Source of the DNA: an uncultured Sutterella sp.
GTDB taxonomy: Bacteria > Pseudomonadota > Gammaproteobacteria > Burkholderiales > Burkholderiaceae_F
Length of the DNA: 49,428 nucleotides
Direction: 5' to 3'
Assembly (NCBI GenBank): GCA_900754475.1
Contig: CAAECY010000073.1
Span: forward strand, 1-49,428
Below the pieces are notes generated by a model. That model was not told the origin of the DNA, did not search any database, and saw nothing but the letters and a program-made list of their open reading frames with translations. Below, piece after piece: positions 1-7,526 of the stretch. Position 1 is the first letter of the stretch. Each line of letters opens with the position of its first letter. The position numbers and the translations under genes were made by a program.

Positions 1-134
1 GAAGGAATTAACCTTCGTCTTTCTATCAGACAAGTGCGAACTTCGTAAAATTTTTGAGCCGTGCCCGTGAGGACACGTTGTCGTTAAACGACCTCTCGCT
101 TTCCGATGTTCACACTTATCGGTTCGTTGAATCT

Positions 135-148
135 GATTTTTAAAGAAC
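135..148 (-). promoter_or_regulatory. boxA-like antitermination site in rRNA leader
   Basis: The minus strand reads GTTCTTTAAAAATC, close to the boxA consensus (TGCTCTTTAACA) at which NusB/NusE load for rRNA antitermination. It lies about 25 bases downstream of the predicted start of the 180-208 promoter. The remaining leader (1-134) is untranslated and ends at the window edge before recognisable mature 16S sequence. Confidence 0.65.
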
Positions 149-179
149 GTTCCTGACGTCGTTGCGTCAAGAGTTCCGA

Positions 180-208
180 ATATTACAGAAGAGTTTTTGG
201 GTTGTCAA
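180..208 (-). promoter_or_regulatory. rRNA operon promoter (sigma-70 type)
   Basis: Read on the minus strand there is a perfect -35 TTGACA (203-208), a 17-base spacer and a -10 TAATAT (180-185). The bases upstream of the -35 (about 209-238) are A/T-rich like an UP element. Transcription would start near 172 and run off the left edge. The boxA motif directly downstream makes a ribosomal RNA promoter the best reading. The 16S gene itself is not in the window, so the assignment is inference. Confidence 0.75.
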
Positions 209-451
209 GGGTTCATTGAAAAAATTTTCTCCCGCCCTCTTCTTGCGACGTGTCACCCGAGCTGAGGAAGAGTACTCAGGGTGCTCCGTCGTTCGACCCC
301 TCCCCCTTCCCTACAATCAAGTTGCCCGACGAGTACCGAGCCTTTTCGGTCTCCCGCTGCGCGTACGCTCGTACGCCCGTACACCCGCATGTTGTCCGTG
401 TTCCGTGCGTTGCGCTCTCACGACCGAATCTTTGACGAAAGGGAAATCACC
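209..451. other. intergenic region, rRNA promoter to first gene
   Basis: Apart from the A/T-rich UP-like segment next to the rRNA promoter, I see no gene here. Open frames exist but have no ribosome-binding site and look like GC-rich background. The promoter of the gene starting at 452 should lie here, but I cannot pick a convincing -35/-10 pair. Confidence 0.4.
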
Positions 452-1270
452 ATGCCCCGCCGCCAGCCGCCTCTTCCCCGATACCTGCGAATACTCTTCG
501 GAGCGCGCCGAGTGCTCGGCGCCCTCATGTCGACGGCGCTCGTATTCGGTACGGCCGCTTCGGTCGACGCCTTCTACTCGAACGTGAAGACCCCCTCGGA
601 CCGCATCGCCGCGGTGAGCGGTCAGTCGGTCGAACTCGCAGGTACGCTTGAAGACGCCTCGATCGACTCCCCTCTTGCGCTTCGCATCGTCGTTTCTCCC
701 GCCACCGACCGCATCGTCGTGAACGGGACCCGGTTCGAGCCGCGCCGCTTTTCGGAGGGCGTCGCCTGGCGCACGACCCTCACCCTCATGCCGCAGCTCC
801 CTTCGGGGCTCTACGGCGTGTCGGTTTCGGTCACGGGGAATTCGTCCGTGCACCTTCCCACCCCGAAGATCGACCTCGACGTCTTTCCGTCGGAAGAAGC
901 GCTCGATGCGGCCAGCCCCTCGTTTCTGATGCGCTACGCCGGGCTCAATCCCCTGTCGACCGCCGTACGTACGCTCCTTTTTGCGCTTCTTGCGGGCTTT
1001 TCCTGGTGGGCGCTTCGCTTTTACACGCGCGCTCAGCTTCGGAAACGCGGCTACCTTCGGATCTACCACGCCAAACCCGCGGGGGACGACACGCTTCTTT
1101 ACTGCCTCGACTCGGACCGCCGCGTCGAAGCGGGCGAACCCTACCCCGTTCTCACCGCAGCCGACCAGACGCTCGGCACCGCGTTTTTGCTTGAGCGCGA
1201 AAGCCGCTACTGCGTCTTGAAGCTCACCTCGGCGCGGGCCCGCGCGGGCTGCATGGTTGCGCTCACGTGA
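452..1270 (+). CDS. unknown membrane-anchored protein with two transmembrane segments
   Basis: A 272-residue protein of no family I recognise. An N-terminal hydrophobic stretch (about residues 20-38) can serve as signal anchor. It is followed by a beta-rich extracytoplasmic region of about 130 residues with alternating hydrophobic strands. A second membrane segment (about 170-190, containing GFSWWALRFY) follows, then a basic stop-transfer patch and a C-terminal cytoplasmic domain of about 80 residues. The ATG at 452 was chosen because AAAGGG lies 8-13 bases upstream; the frame stays open back to 281 but without a start signal. It is a single-gene unit ending in a terminator shared with convergent pyrD. 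The topology suggests a sensor or assembly factor, but nothing shows which. Confidence 0.75.
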   Translation: MPRRQPPLPRYLRILFGARRVLGALMSTALVFGTAASVDAFYSNVKTPSDRIAAVSGQSVELAGTLEDASIDSPLALRIVVSPATDRIVVNGTRFEPRRFSEGVAWRTTLTLMPQLPSGLYGVSVSVTGNSSVHLPTPKIDLDVFPSEEALDAASPSFLMRYAGLNPLSTAVRTLLFALLAGFSWWALRFYTRAQLRKRGYLRIYHAKPAGDDTLLYCLDSDRRVEAGEPYPVLTAADQTLGTAFLLERESRYCVLKLTSARARAGCMVALT

Positions 1271-1341
1271 GAAGAATTCCCGAGGAGGCGTTCGGTCTTC
1301 CGTCGGTTCGAAGCGAAATGCCTGCGCAATGTAGGAAAGCG

Positions 1342-1376
1342 AAAAGGGAGTCCTTGCGGGCTCCCTTCTCTTTTGT
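1342..1376. terminator. bidirectional terminator
   Basis: An 8-bp stem (GGGAGTCC with GGGCTCCC, one G-T wobble) around TTGC, followed by TTCTCTTTT on plus and CCCTTTTCG on minus. It serves the membrane-protein gene ending at 1270 and convergent pyrD ending at 1467. Confidence 0.8.
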
Positions 1377-1466
1377 CGTTCTTCTTTTTATTTTGCGTCT
1401 TTGTCGTGTCGGCGGTTTTCGGCTTCATGGCAGGGTCGGGACCTTGAGGCCCCGACCGAGCGGACT

Positions 1467-2525
1467 TCAGCGCTTCTGCTGCGCGCGGCGCCAGGCGGCG
1501 ACCGCTTCGGAGCATTCGGCGATAAGGGCGGGGCCCTTGTAGATGAAGCCCGTGAAGAGCTGAACGAGCTGAGCGCCCGCTTCCATCTTTTCCACGGCGT
1601 CCGCACCCGACATGACGCCGCCCGAGGCGATGATCGGGAGTTCGCCCTTCACGTGGTCCGCAACGAGGCGAACGACTTCGGTCGAACGTTCGCGCAAGGG
1701 AGCCCCCGAGAGGCCGCCCGTTTCTTCGGCGTGCAGGAGACCCTGAACGCGCTTGCGGGCGATCGTGGTATTCGTTGCGATCACGGCGTCGATGCCGTAC
1801 TTCATGAGCGTGTCGACGCAACGGAGGATTTCGTCGTTTTCCAAGTCCGGAGCGAGCTTCACGGCGATCGGCACGTGCTTGCCGTTGCGCTCGGCCTTGA
1901 GGTCGGCGCGCTTTTCGGTGATACCCTTCACGAGATGGTCGAGTTCGCCCTCGCCCTGGAGCGTGCGCAGGTTCTTCGTGTTCGGGGACGAAATGTTCAC
2001 CGCGATGTAGTCGGCGTGGTCGTACACCGCGTCGAGGCACTTCACGTAGTCGGAAAGGGCGTTTTCGATCGGGGTCACGGCGTTCTTGCCGATGTTGATC
2101 CCGAGGACGCCGCCGCGAAGACGGAAGGCGTCGGCCGAACGGAGGTTTTCGAGAACCTGCACGACACCTTCGTTGTTGAAGCCCATGCGGTTGATGACGC
2201 CTTCGGCGGGAATCAGACGGAAGAGGCGGGGCTTGGGGTTGCCGGGCTGCGCGAGCGGCGTGATCGTGCCGATTTCAACGTGGCCGAAGCCGAGGCCGCC
2301 GAACGCGCTCACGCGCGTGCCGTCCTTGTCCATACCGGCCGCCAGACCGATCGTGTTCGGGAAGCGCACGCCCATCACCGTGACGGGATCTTCGTCGGGC
2401 ATGTGGGTGATGAGCTTGTGAAGACCCGTGTGCACCACCCAGTCGAGGTTGGCCATCGTGACGGCATGAGCCGTTTCGGGGTTCATCGAGAAAAGAACGC
2501 GTCGCGCAATGTTGTAGAGCGTCAT
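1467..2525 (-). CDS. pyrD: dihydroorotate dehydrogenase (quinone), class 2
   Basis: Oxidises dihydroorotate to orotate with FMN, passing electrons to membrane quinone, as the fourth step of pyrimidine synthesis. The 352-residue length fits class 2. The N-terminus (YNIARRVLFSMNPETAHAVTMANL) is the amphipathic membrane-docking region of that class. FMN and active-site segments are visible: GLAAGMDKDG (about 59-68), NISSPNTKNLR including the catalytic serine region, the AVKLAPD lysine, and the C-terminal IIASGGVMSGADAVEK and QLFTGFIYKGP phosphate-binding loops. The ATG at 2525 gives the expected N-terminus. The gene is monocistronic, convergent with the membrane-protein gene, with a possible -10 TATAAT (2679-2684) upstream. 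Confidence 0.97.
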   Translation of the reverse strand: MTLYNIARRVLFSMNPETAHAVTMANLDWVVHTGLHKLITHMPDEDPVTVMGVRFPNTIGLAAGMDKDGTRVSAFGGLGFGHVEIGTITPLAQPGNPKPRLFRLIPAEGVINRMGFNNEGVVQVLENLRSADAFRLRGGVLGINIGKNAVTPIENALSDYVKCLDAVYDHADYIAVNISSPNTKNLRTLQGEGELDHLVKGITEKRADLKAERNGKHVPIAVKLAPDLENDEILRCVDTLMKYGIDAVIATNTTIARKRVQGLLHAEETGGLSGAPLRERSTEVVRLVADHVKGELPIIASGGVMSGADAVEKMEAGAQLVQLFTGFIYKGPALIAECSEAVAAWRRAQQKR

Positions 2526-3059
2526 AGAGAGAAAGAAGCCGTGTCGTTGCGGGCGGGAAGACGAACTTGGCGCCCCCGCCCTGGGGAAAAACGGATCGGA
2601 CGTCGGGGTCGGGGCTCGGAAAAGCCCCGCCTCCCGTGGAAACGCGGGATGAAATGGGGAAGCCGACCAACGGCGAAGATTATAAACGCTACTCCTTTCG
2701 GCGGACCTTACGCACCCACTGTCGGGTAGAGAATCGACGAAAACTTCCCCGCGGCCCCCTCGGGCCCCTCCCTCGGGCCCTCCCCCGGGGTGGGGGAGGG
2801 GGTACCCCCCTCCCTCCCCGGGGTGTTCGGATCAATGAGGAGGGGCGAGGCTTCCCGCTCCGAGAGGACCGAGGGGAGGGCCTCGGGTTGAGAGGCGGAG
2901 GGGCCCGAACGAAATCGCAGGAAAGTGAGGAAAAAACGGCGGGACGCAAAAAATTTCTTTTTCCTTGAATTTCAATGAGTTGAGTCGTTTTGAGGGCGAT
3001 TTTCGGGCGTTTTCTTACAATTTGTTACTTCTGATTGGGGTGGGGCGCGAAAATCGTCC
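2526..3059. other. gene-free spacer with a low-complexity G/C-run tract
   Basis: No gene is supported in these 534 bases. Next to pyrD, the minus strand carries TATAAT (2679-2684), a plausible pyrD -10 with a weak -35. From about 2745 to 2900 the sequence is runs of C and G with repeated CCCTCGGG/CCCCGGGG words and long imperfect inverted repeats. From 2940 it becomes A/T-richer towards the tRNA promoter. Confidence 0.5.
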
Positions 3060-3088
3060 TTGACAGATCGGAAGTCCTCAGGCACAAT
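3060..3088 (+). promoter_or_regulatory. promoter of initiator tRNA gene
   Basis: A perfect -35 TTGACA (3060-3065), 17-base spacer and -10 CACAAT (3083-3088) end 36 bases before the mature tRNA 5' end. This fits a short stable-RNA transcript. Confidence 0.7.
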
Positions 3089-3124
3089 TCAAATCTCGCT
3101 AGTGATTAGCGACGACAGAATTAC

Positions 3125-3201
<77 letters not shown>

Positions 3202-3210
3202 AACACAAGA

Positions 3211-3243
3211 ACCCGTACCGATAACGATCGGTGCGGGTTTTTG
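3211..3243 (+). terminator. terminator of tRNA-fMet
   Basis: A 12-bp stem (ACCCGTACCGAT with ATCGGTGCGGGT, one wobble) is followed by TTTTTGTTTTT. It starts 10 bases after the tRNA CCA end. Confidence 0.85.
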
Positions 3244-3306
3244 TTTTTCCGTCGTTCGACGTTCGACGTTCGGGCGACGCCTCTCGAAAGTCCCCTTTGC
3301 GCACGC

Positions 3307-3334
3307 GTTGGCGCGGCGTGCCCTTCGTTAGAAT
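3307..3334 (+). promoter_or_regulatory. putative promoter of the iron-sulfur oxidoreductase gene
   Basis: A -10 like TAGAAT (3329-3334) with GTTGGC (3307-3312) as a weak -35 at 16-base spacing. It lies in the only gap between the tRNA terminator and the gene at 3473. A similar TAGAAT precedes the histidine kinase at 13733. Confidence 0.35.
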
Positions 3335-3472
3335 AGCCGTCCGTCGGGAGGGCTCCCGGAAAGGCACGCCTTCGGGAGCCTTGACTTTCCGTCCCTCTCC
3401 CTTTTTCCCTTTTCCCGTTTTTCCCGGGGTCGCCCCTCCTGCGGGCGGCCGCCCTTCGGCCCGAGGTGCCCT

Positions 3473-5542
3473 ATGACCACACCCCTACCCCCCGACATGC
3501 CGGTTCGTCCCGGCTTTTGGAACGTTCCCCTCTGGGGAGAAATCGGCGTCTATGTCGTCGGGCTTGCCGCCGTCGCACTCTGCGTCTGGGGCATCGTCCG
3601 AGGGATGAAGGCGACGCGCGAAGGCGCGCTCGGGGATCCGTCGACGAAGACCGAAAAGGATCCGCAGGCGCTGAAGCGCACGCTGCGCGCCGTGCTCTTT
3701 GCGGACCGCATTCGGGAAACGGCCTTCGGGAACGTGCACGCCGCGCTCGTCGTCGGCTTTTTCTTCCTCTTTTTGGGGACGGCCCTCGCGACCCTCGACT
3801 GGGACATCGGCCACTACGTCTTCGGCACGCAGTTTTTGCGCGGGAACGTCTACCTCGCCTACAAGCTGATCCTCGACGTTGCGGGCGTTGCCGTGCTGGC
3901 GGCGCTTCTCATCGGGTTCGTGCGCCGCATGAAGAGCGCGACGCTTCCCCGCACGGACCGCTTCTTGTGGGCCTACGCGTCGCTTGCCTTCATCGTGCTT
4001 TCGGGGTACGTGGTGGAGGGCCTTCGCCTTGCGGTCGAGCAGCCCCTCTGGATGAGCTTCTCGCCCGTGGGCTCCGTCGTCGCGAAAATGTTCCTTGCGT
4101 TCGGGATCGAACGCGCGGGGCTGGAGTCCGTGCACGTTCTTCTTTGGACCGTCCACGGCCTTGCGGCGCTCGCTTTCATCGCGACGATTCCCTTGACCTT
4201 CTACGGGCACATGTACCGTACGCCCTTGTCGATCTTCCACCGCAAGGCGGCGCCCTTGGGACGCCTTCCCAAGATCGAGGCGATCGAAGAGCAGGAAACG
4301 TTCGGGCTGTCGCGCATCGAGCAGTTGTCCGCCTCCGAGCGCTTCCAGTTGGAGGGTTGCGTCGAATGCGGCCGCTGCAACGACGTTTGCCCGGCCGTGC
4401 GTGCGGGTACGCCCCTTGAGCCCCGTACCATCGTGATGAAATTGCGCGAGCGCGCCGAAAGGCTCGCCGCAGGTCTTCCCGACGACGGGAAGAGTCTCAC
4501 GGGCGACGTCGTCACGCACGAGGAGCTCTTCTCCTGCACGACCTGCGGCGCGTGCGCGCGCGCGTGCCCCGCGGAAATTCAGACGCCCGATCTGATCGTA
4601 CGGATGCGACGGCACTTGGCGCTCGAAGAAGGGGCCTTCCCCGAAGGGGCCGCGACGGCACTTGAAAACACCGCTTCGGTCGGGAACCCCTGGGGGCTCG
4701 ATCCCTACGAACGCCTCGACTGGGGGAAGGATCTGGATCTTCCCGTCGCGGAACCGGGCGAACACTACGACGTCCTTTACTGGGTCGGGTGTGCGGCGAG
4801 CTACGACCGTCGCGCCCGCAAGGTCGCGCGCGCCGTCGTGACGATTCTGCGTGCGGCGGGGGTCAAATTCGCCGTCATGAGCGAAGAGCGCTGCCACGGC
4901 GAATTCGCCCGTCGTCTCGGCGAAGAGTACCTCTTCCAGACGGCCGCGCAGGAAAACATCGAGAATTTTGCGAACTACGCGTTCGATCGGATCCTCACCG
5001 CCTGCCCGCACTGCTTCAATACGCTCGCGAACGAATACCCGACCTTCGAAGGCTTCCCCGAGGTGCCGGTCGTCGACCACGCGACCTTCATCCGGGAGTT
5101 GATCGATGCCGGGCGCCTTGCGGGCGTTTCGCCCGATGCGACCGCGACGGTCTACCACGACCCCTGCTACCTCGCGCGTTTGAACGGCGTCACAGAAGCG
5201 CCCCGCTCCGTGCTTGATGCCGCCACCCGTCCCCTCTACCCCGAGGAAACGGGCGAAAAGACCCTCTGCTGCGGCGCCGGGGGCGGGCAGATGTGGGCCG
5301 AGACGAAGAACCCGAAGCCTGTCAACATCGTGCGTCTCGAAGACCTCAAGAAGACGGGCGCCCGTCGCGTGGCGGTTGCGTGCCCGCACTGCCTCACGAT
5401 GCTCGAATCGGCGAAGGCGACGACCGGGGACGAAGAGACGTTCGTTCGCGACATCGCCGAAATCGTGGCGGAACGCCTGACGGAAGCGAAGGAAACGAAG
5501 GGCGAAAAGAGCGAGGAAGCCGAAGCAAAGGCCGAAGTCTGA
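3473..5542 (+). CDS. membrane-bound Hdr/Dsr-type Fe-S oxidoreductase (NarI-like plus HdrD-like fusion)
   Basis: A 689-residue fusion of a membrane quinone-interacting domain and an iron-sulfur/cysteine-rich domain, as in DsrM+DsrK or HdrE+HdrD. Residues about 20-245 contain five likely transmembrane helices resembling nitrate reductase gamma subunits. Two ferredoxin motifs follow: CVECGRCNDVCP from residue 296 and CTTCGACARACP from residue 355. The C-terminal half has two CCG domains (WVGCAAS with ACPHCF; HDPCYLAR, LCCGAGGG and ACPHCL), which in HdrD-type enzymes bind a [4Fe-4S] or noncubane cluster. The role is probably electron transfer between menaquinol or quinone and a cytoplasmic thiol, flavoprotein or acyl-CoA partner. 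No partner gene is adjacent, so the substrate is unknown. GAGGTG upstream supports the ATG at 3473. The C-terminal tail is acidic and Glu/Lys/Ala-rich. Confidence 0.88.
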   Translation: MTTPLPPDMPVRPGFWNVPLWGEIGVYVVGLAAVALCVWGIVRGMKATREGALGDPSTKTEKDPQALKRTLRAVLFADRIRETAFGNVHAALVVGFFFLFLGTALATLDWDIGHYVFGTQFLRGNVYLAYKLILDVAGVAVLAALLIGFVRRMKSATLPRTDRFLWAYASLAFIVLSGYVVEGLRLAVEQPLWMSFSPVGSVVAKMFLAFGIERAGLESVHVLLWTVHGLAALAFIATIPLTFYGHMYRTPLSIFHRKAAPLGRLPKIEAIEEQETFGLSRIEQLSASERFQLEGCVECGRCNDVCPAVRAGTPLEPRTIVMKLRERAERLAAGLPDDGKSLTGDVVTHEELFSCTTCGACARACPAEIQTPDLIVRMRRHLALEEGAFPEGAATALENTASVGNPWGLDPYERLDWGKDLDLPVAEPGEHYDVLYWVGCAASYDRRARKVARAVVTILRAAGVKFAVMSEERCHGEFARRLGEEYLFQTAAQENIENFANYAFDRILTACPHCFNTLANEYPTFEGFPEVPVVDHATFIRELIDAGRLAGVSPDATATVYHDPCYLARLNGVTEAPRSVLDAATRPLYPEETGEKTLCCGAGGGQMWAETKNPKPVNIVRLEDLKKTGARRVAVACPHCLTMLESAKATTGDEETFVRDIAEIVAERLTEAKETKGEKSEEAEAKAEV

Positions 5543-5583
5543 CGCCGAGCCGGGGTGTTTCTGCTTTTCCGCTCACTTCCTCT

Positions 5584-5849
5584 CGGGCACGCGACGCGCG
5601 TGCCCGGGAGGCGAAAAATCAAAACGGCCGTCCGAATGCGTTCGGGCGGCCTTTCTCTTTTGTTCGTTTGTTCGTTCTCGTGTTTCGTGACTCAGAAGAG
5701 CTCGTACGGCACCGCGTCCGAGAAGTCGCGGTTGAAGGCTTCTTCGGCTTCGACGAAGATGCGCATCGTGCGCATGTCAAGCGCCCGCTGCGAGTTGTCG
5801 GGGCTCTCGAGCACCACCGTCACGAGGCCCCGTTCGCCCGCCCGAGTTT
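5584..5849. repeat. direct repeat copy A (gene tail plus terminator)
   Basis: About 265 bases closely matching 6050-6308. It comprises an inverted repeat around GGGCACGCG, a terminator hairpin, and the last about 52 codons of the D,D-peptidase gene read on minus. Copy A has point differences and a few small indels. It lies about 460 bp from copy B, consistent with a segmental duplication. Confidence 0.85.
5626..5660. terminator. terminator after the Fe-S oxidoreductase gene (repeat copy A)
   Basis: An 11-bp stem (GGCCGTCCGAA with TTCGGGCGGCC) around TGCG, followed by TTTCTCTTTTG. It ends the plus-strand gene stopping at 5542 and on minus would end any read-through of the gene fragment at 5692. 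Confidence 0.8.
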
Positions 5850-5850
5850 T
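5692..5850 (-). pseudogene. duplicated 3' fragment of the D,D-peptidase gene
   Basis: The last about 52 codons, ending SDAVPYELF and a stop, are nearly identical to the end of the intact peptidase gene at 6151. Differences include GLVTVVLESPD here against RLVMVVLDSPD there. Similarity stops abruptly near 5850. There is no start codon with a ribosome-binding site in frame, and the SXXK, SXN and KTG catalytic motifs are all absent, so this is a non-functional remnant. Synonymous and non-synonymous changes show that the copies have been diverging. Confidence 0.82.
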
Positions 5851-5868
5851 GCCGATACGCCCCTCAAA

Positions 5869-5909
5869 AAGGCTGTGAATCCCTACGGAGAGTAGCGATT
5901 CACAGCCTT
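5869..5909. terminator. orphan 13-bp perfect hairpin, terminator-like on minus
   Basis: AAGGCTGTGAATC (5869-5881) and GATTCACAGCCTT (5897-5909) pair perfectly, with a further inner CTAC/GTAG pairing and a GGAGA loop. On minus the right side continues into TTTTTGAGG, giving an intrinsic-terminator shape. No intact gene on either strand obviously ends here: minus-strand transcription from the peptidase gene should already stop at 6089-6120. Confidence 0.6.
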
Positions 5910-6049
5910 GAAGCTTTATTCGCTGGTGGGCACAAAGTCCACCCCCGCCGCCACGAGGCGTAAGGCAGGGACGGCGTCGGTCTGTCACTCACGCCCCTTC
6001 CGGAGGTTGGGCCCCCACCCAAAGCGCCCGTTTTACGCTCTCTTTTGCC
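5910..6049. other. unassigned spacer between duplicated segments
   Basis: No gene is supported. It contains a short inverted repeat (GGTGG with CCACC around GCACAAAGT, near 5926-5945) and C/G-rich sequence. It may be what is left of the material that separated the two copies. Confidence 0.4.
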
Positions 6050-6308
6050 CGGGCACGCGAAGCGCGTGCCCGAGAGGCGAAAAATCAAAAAGGCCGTCCG
6101 AATGTGTTCGGGCGGCCTTTTGGTTTTTCACGTGTTTCGTGCTTCGGGACTCAGAAGAGCTCGTAGGGCACCGCGTCCGAGAAGTCGCGGTTGAAGGCTT
6201 CTTCGGCTTCGACGAAGGTGCGCATCGTGCGCATGTCGAGCGCCCGCTGCGAGTTGTCGGGGCTGTCGAGCACCACCATCACGAGGCGCCGTTCGCCCAC
6301 TTCGCTTT
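6050..6308. repeat. direct repeat copy B (intact gene tail plus terminator)
   Basis: Partner of 5584-5849. It covers the terminator hairpin and the C-terminal coding end of the intact peptidase gene, and is presumably the parental copy because the reading frame continues through it. Confidence 0.85.
6089..6125. terminator. terminator of the D,D-peptidase gene
   Basis: A 14-bp stem (AAAGGCCGTCCGAA with TTCGGGCGGCCTTT, one wobble) around TGTG. The minus strand continues TTTTTGATTTTT, directly downstream of the stop at 6151. Confidence 0.82.
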
Positions 6309-7284
6309 GCACCACCATGCAGCGGCCCGCCGCGGTCGTGAAGCCCGTCTTCTGGATGCCGATCTTCCAGGAGGGGTCGCCGATCAGGCGGTTCGTCGTG
6401 CGGAAGTCGAGCACCTGGCGGCCGGCGCGAACGCGCGCGGAAGGAAGGGTCGAGGCGGTGCGGATCGTCTGATATTCGTAGACGGCGGAAACGAGCTTCC
6501 CGAGGTCGCGGGCGCTCGAATGGTTGCGGTTGTCGAGCCCCGTCGGGTCCGCGAAGAAGGAGCTCGTCATGCCGAGGGCTTCCGCCTTTTCGTTCATCGC
6601 ACGAACGAAGGCTTTCTTTCCGCCCGGGTACGTGCGCGCCAGGGCGTGCGCGGCACGGTTGTCGCTCGACACGAGCGCCGCCTTGAGGAGCGCTTCGCGC
6701 GTCATCGTCATGCCGTTGCGAAGTTTGGAGGTCGCGTTCGAGCGCACGTAGTCTTCGCGCGTGATGCGCACTTTGCCGTCCAGGGGGAGGTCGCTTTCCG
6801 CGATGACCAAGGCCGTCATGAGCTTCGTGACGGAGGCGATCGGAAGCGGAATGTCCGCGTTCTTGACGACAAGCTCTTCGCCCGTATCCTGGTCGATCAC
6901 GTACGCGACGGAGCTCCCGAGCGCGAGCGGATCTTCGGTCTTGCGAAGGCCCGCGAGCGTCGCCTGCGAGGGCGCGGCCCCGGTGCGACGACGAAGCGAC
7001 GTGCGCTTCACGTTGCGCTTTGTTTTCTTCGCGGAGGTTTTCTTCGCCGACGTCTTTTTGGCCGTTGCCTTCTTGGCGGCGGTCTTCGCGGAAGCCTTCT
7101 TCGCGCTCGCGGTCTTCGCCGAATTTTGAGCGGTTTGCGTCGTTTGAGCGGTTTGCGTGCTTTGAGCGGCGTGCGCTTCGGAGAAGAGGAAACCGTTGGC
7201 AAACAACAGGCCCGAAACCGAGGCGGCGAGAACGAGCGACTTCAAGGAAAGAGAAGCGGAGCGAGCGAGGGCGGCGGAAGGCAT
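6151..7284 (-). CDS. D-alanyl-D-alanine carboxypeptidase/endopeptidase (peptidase S11, PBP-type)
   Basis: A secreted serine peptidase acting on peptidoglycan stem peptides or crosslinks. All three S11 signatures are present: SXXK as SVTK within PLPIASVTKLMTAL, SXN as SDN within SSDNRAAHALAR, and KTG within GIQKTGFTTAAG. The N-terminus is a Sec signal peptide (hydrophobic LKSLVLAASVSGLLFA, cut after SEAHA). A Thr/Gln/Ala repeat and then a long Lys/Ala-rich repeat tract (AKK and TSAKK units) precede the catalytic domain; this basic linker may bind the wall or DNA-like polyanions. The start is uncertain. The ATG at 7284 (377 residues) gives a normal signal peptide, an ATG at 7338 is possible, and neither has a clear ribosome-binding site. 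Frames further upstream cross the hrpA terminator and are unlikely. Its 3' end is duplicated at 5692. Confidence 0.88.
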   Translation of the reverse strand: MPSAALARSASLSLKSLVLAASVSGLLFANGFLFSEAHAAQSTQTAQTTQTAQNSAKTASAKKASAKTAAKKATAKKTSAKKTSAKKTKRNVKRTSLRRRTGAAPSQATLAGLRKTEDPLALGSSVAYVIDQDTGEELVVKNADIPLPIASVTKLMTALVIAESDLPLDGKVRITREDYVRSNATSKLRNGMTMTREALLKAALVSSDNRAAHALARTYPGGKKAFVRAMNEKAEALGMTSSFFADPTGLDNRNHSSARDLGKLVSAVYEYQTIRTASTLPSARVRAGRQVLDFRTTNRLIGDPSWKIGIQKTGFTTAAGRCMVVQSEVGERRLVMVVLDSPDNSQRALDMRTMRTFVEAEEAFNRDFSDAVPYELF

Positions 7285-7340
7285 GGGGGCGAAGGGAAAC
7301 TCGGGGCGACGAGAAAGCGCATCGGAGGCAATGCGCATTT

Positions 7341-7378
7341 GAAAAGGCCGGAGGGCGTCGCAAACCGACGCCCTCCGG
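7341..7378 (-). terminator. terminator of hrpA
   Basis: A perfect 13-bp stem (CCGGAGGGCGTCG, 7348-7360, with its complement 7366-7378) around a 5-base loop, continuing on minus into CCTTTTC. It lies 150 bases after the hrpA stop. Smaller palindromes at 7402-7418 (CTCATCC/GGATGAG) and 7463-7480 (CCTTGTTT/AAACAAGG) lie between. Confidence 0.75.
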
Positions 7379-7526
7379 CGAGTGCATCCCGCAATTTTAC
7401 TCATCCGTCGGATGAGGTCCCGCTTCGAAAGACCCTCTTCCTTACGTTTTGTTGCAAAAGGGCCTTGTTTGAAAACAAGGACTTGCGCGCGGCCGCCTAC
7501 CCTCCGCGCGCGCCGAGCCCGGAGAC

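Noticed and set aside
5692..5988. A separate 98-codon gene covering the peptidase fragment
   Set aside because: Only the last about 52 codons have similarity. The front part translates the orphan hairpin and spacer and has no ribosome-binding site, so a fragment is the better reading.
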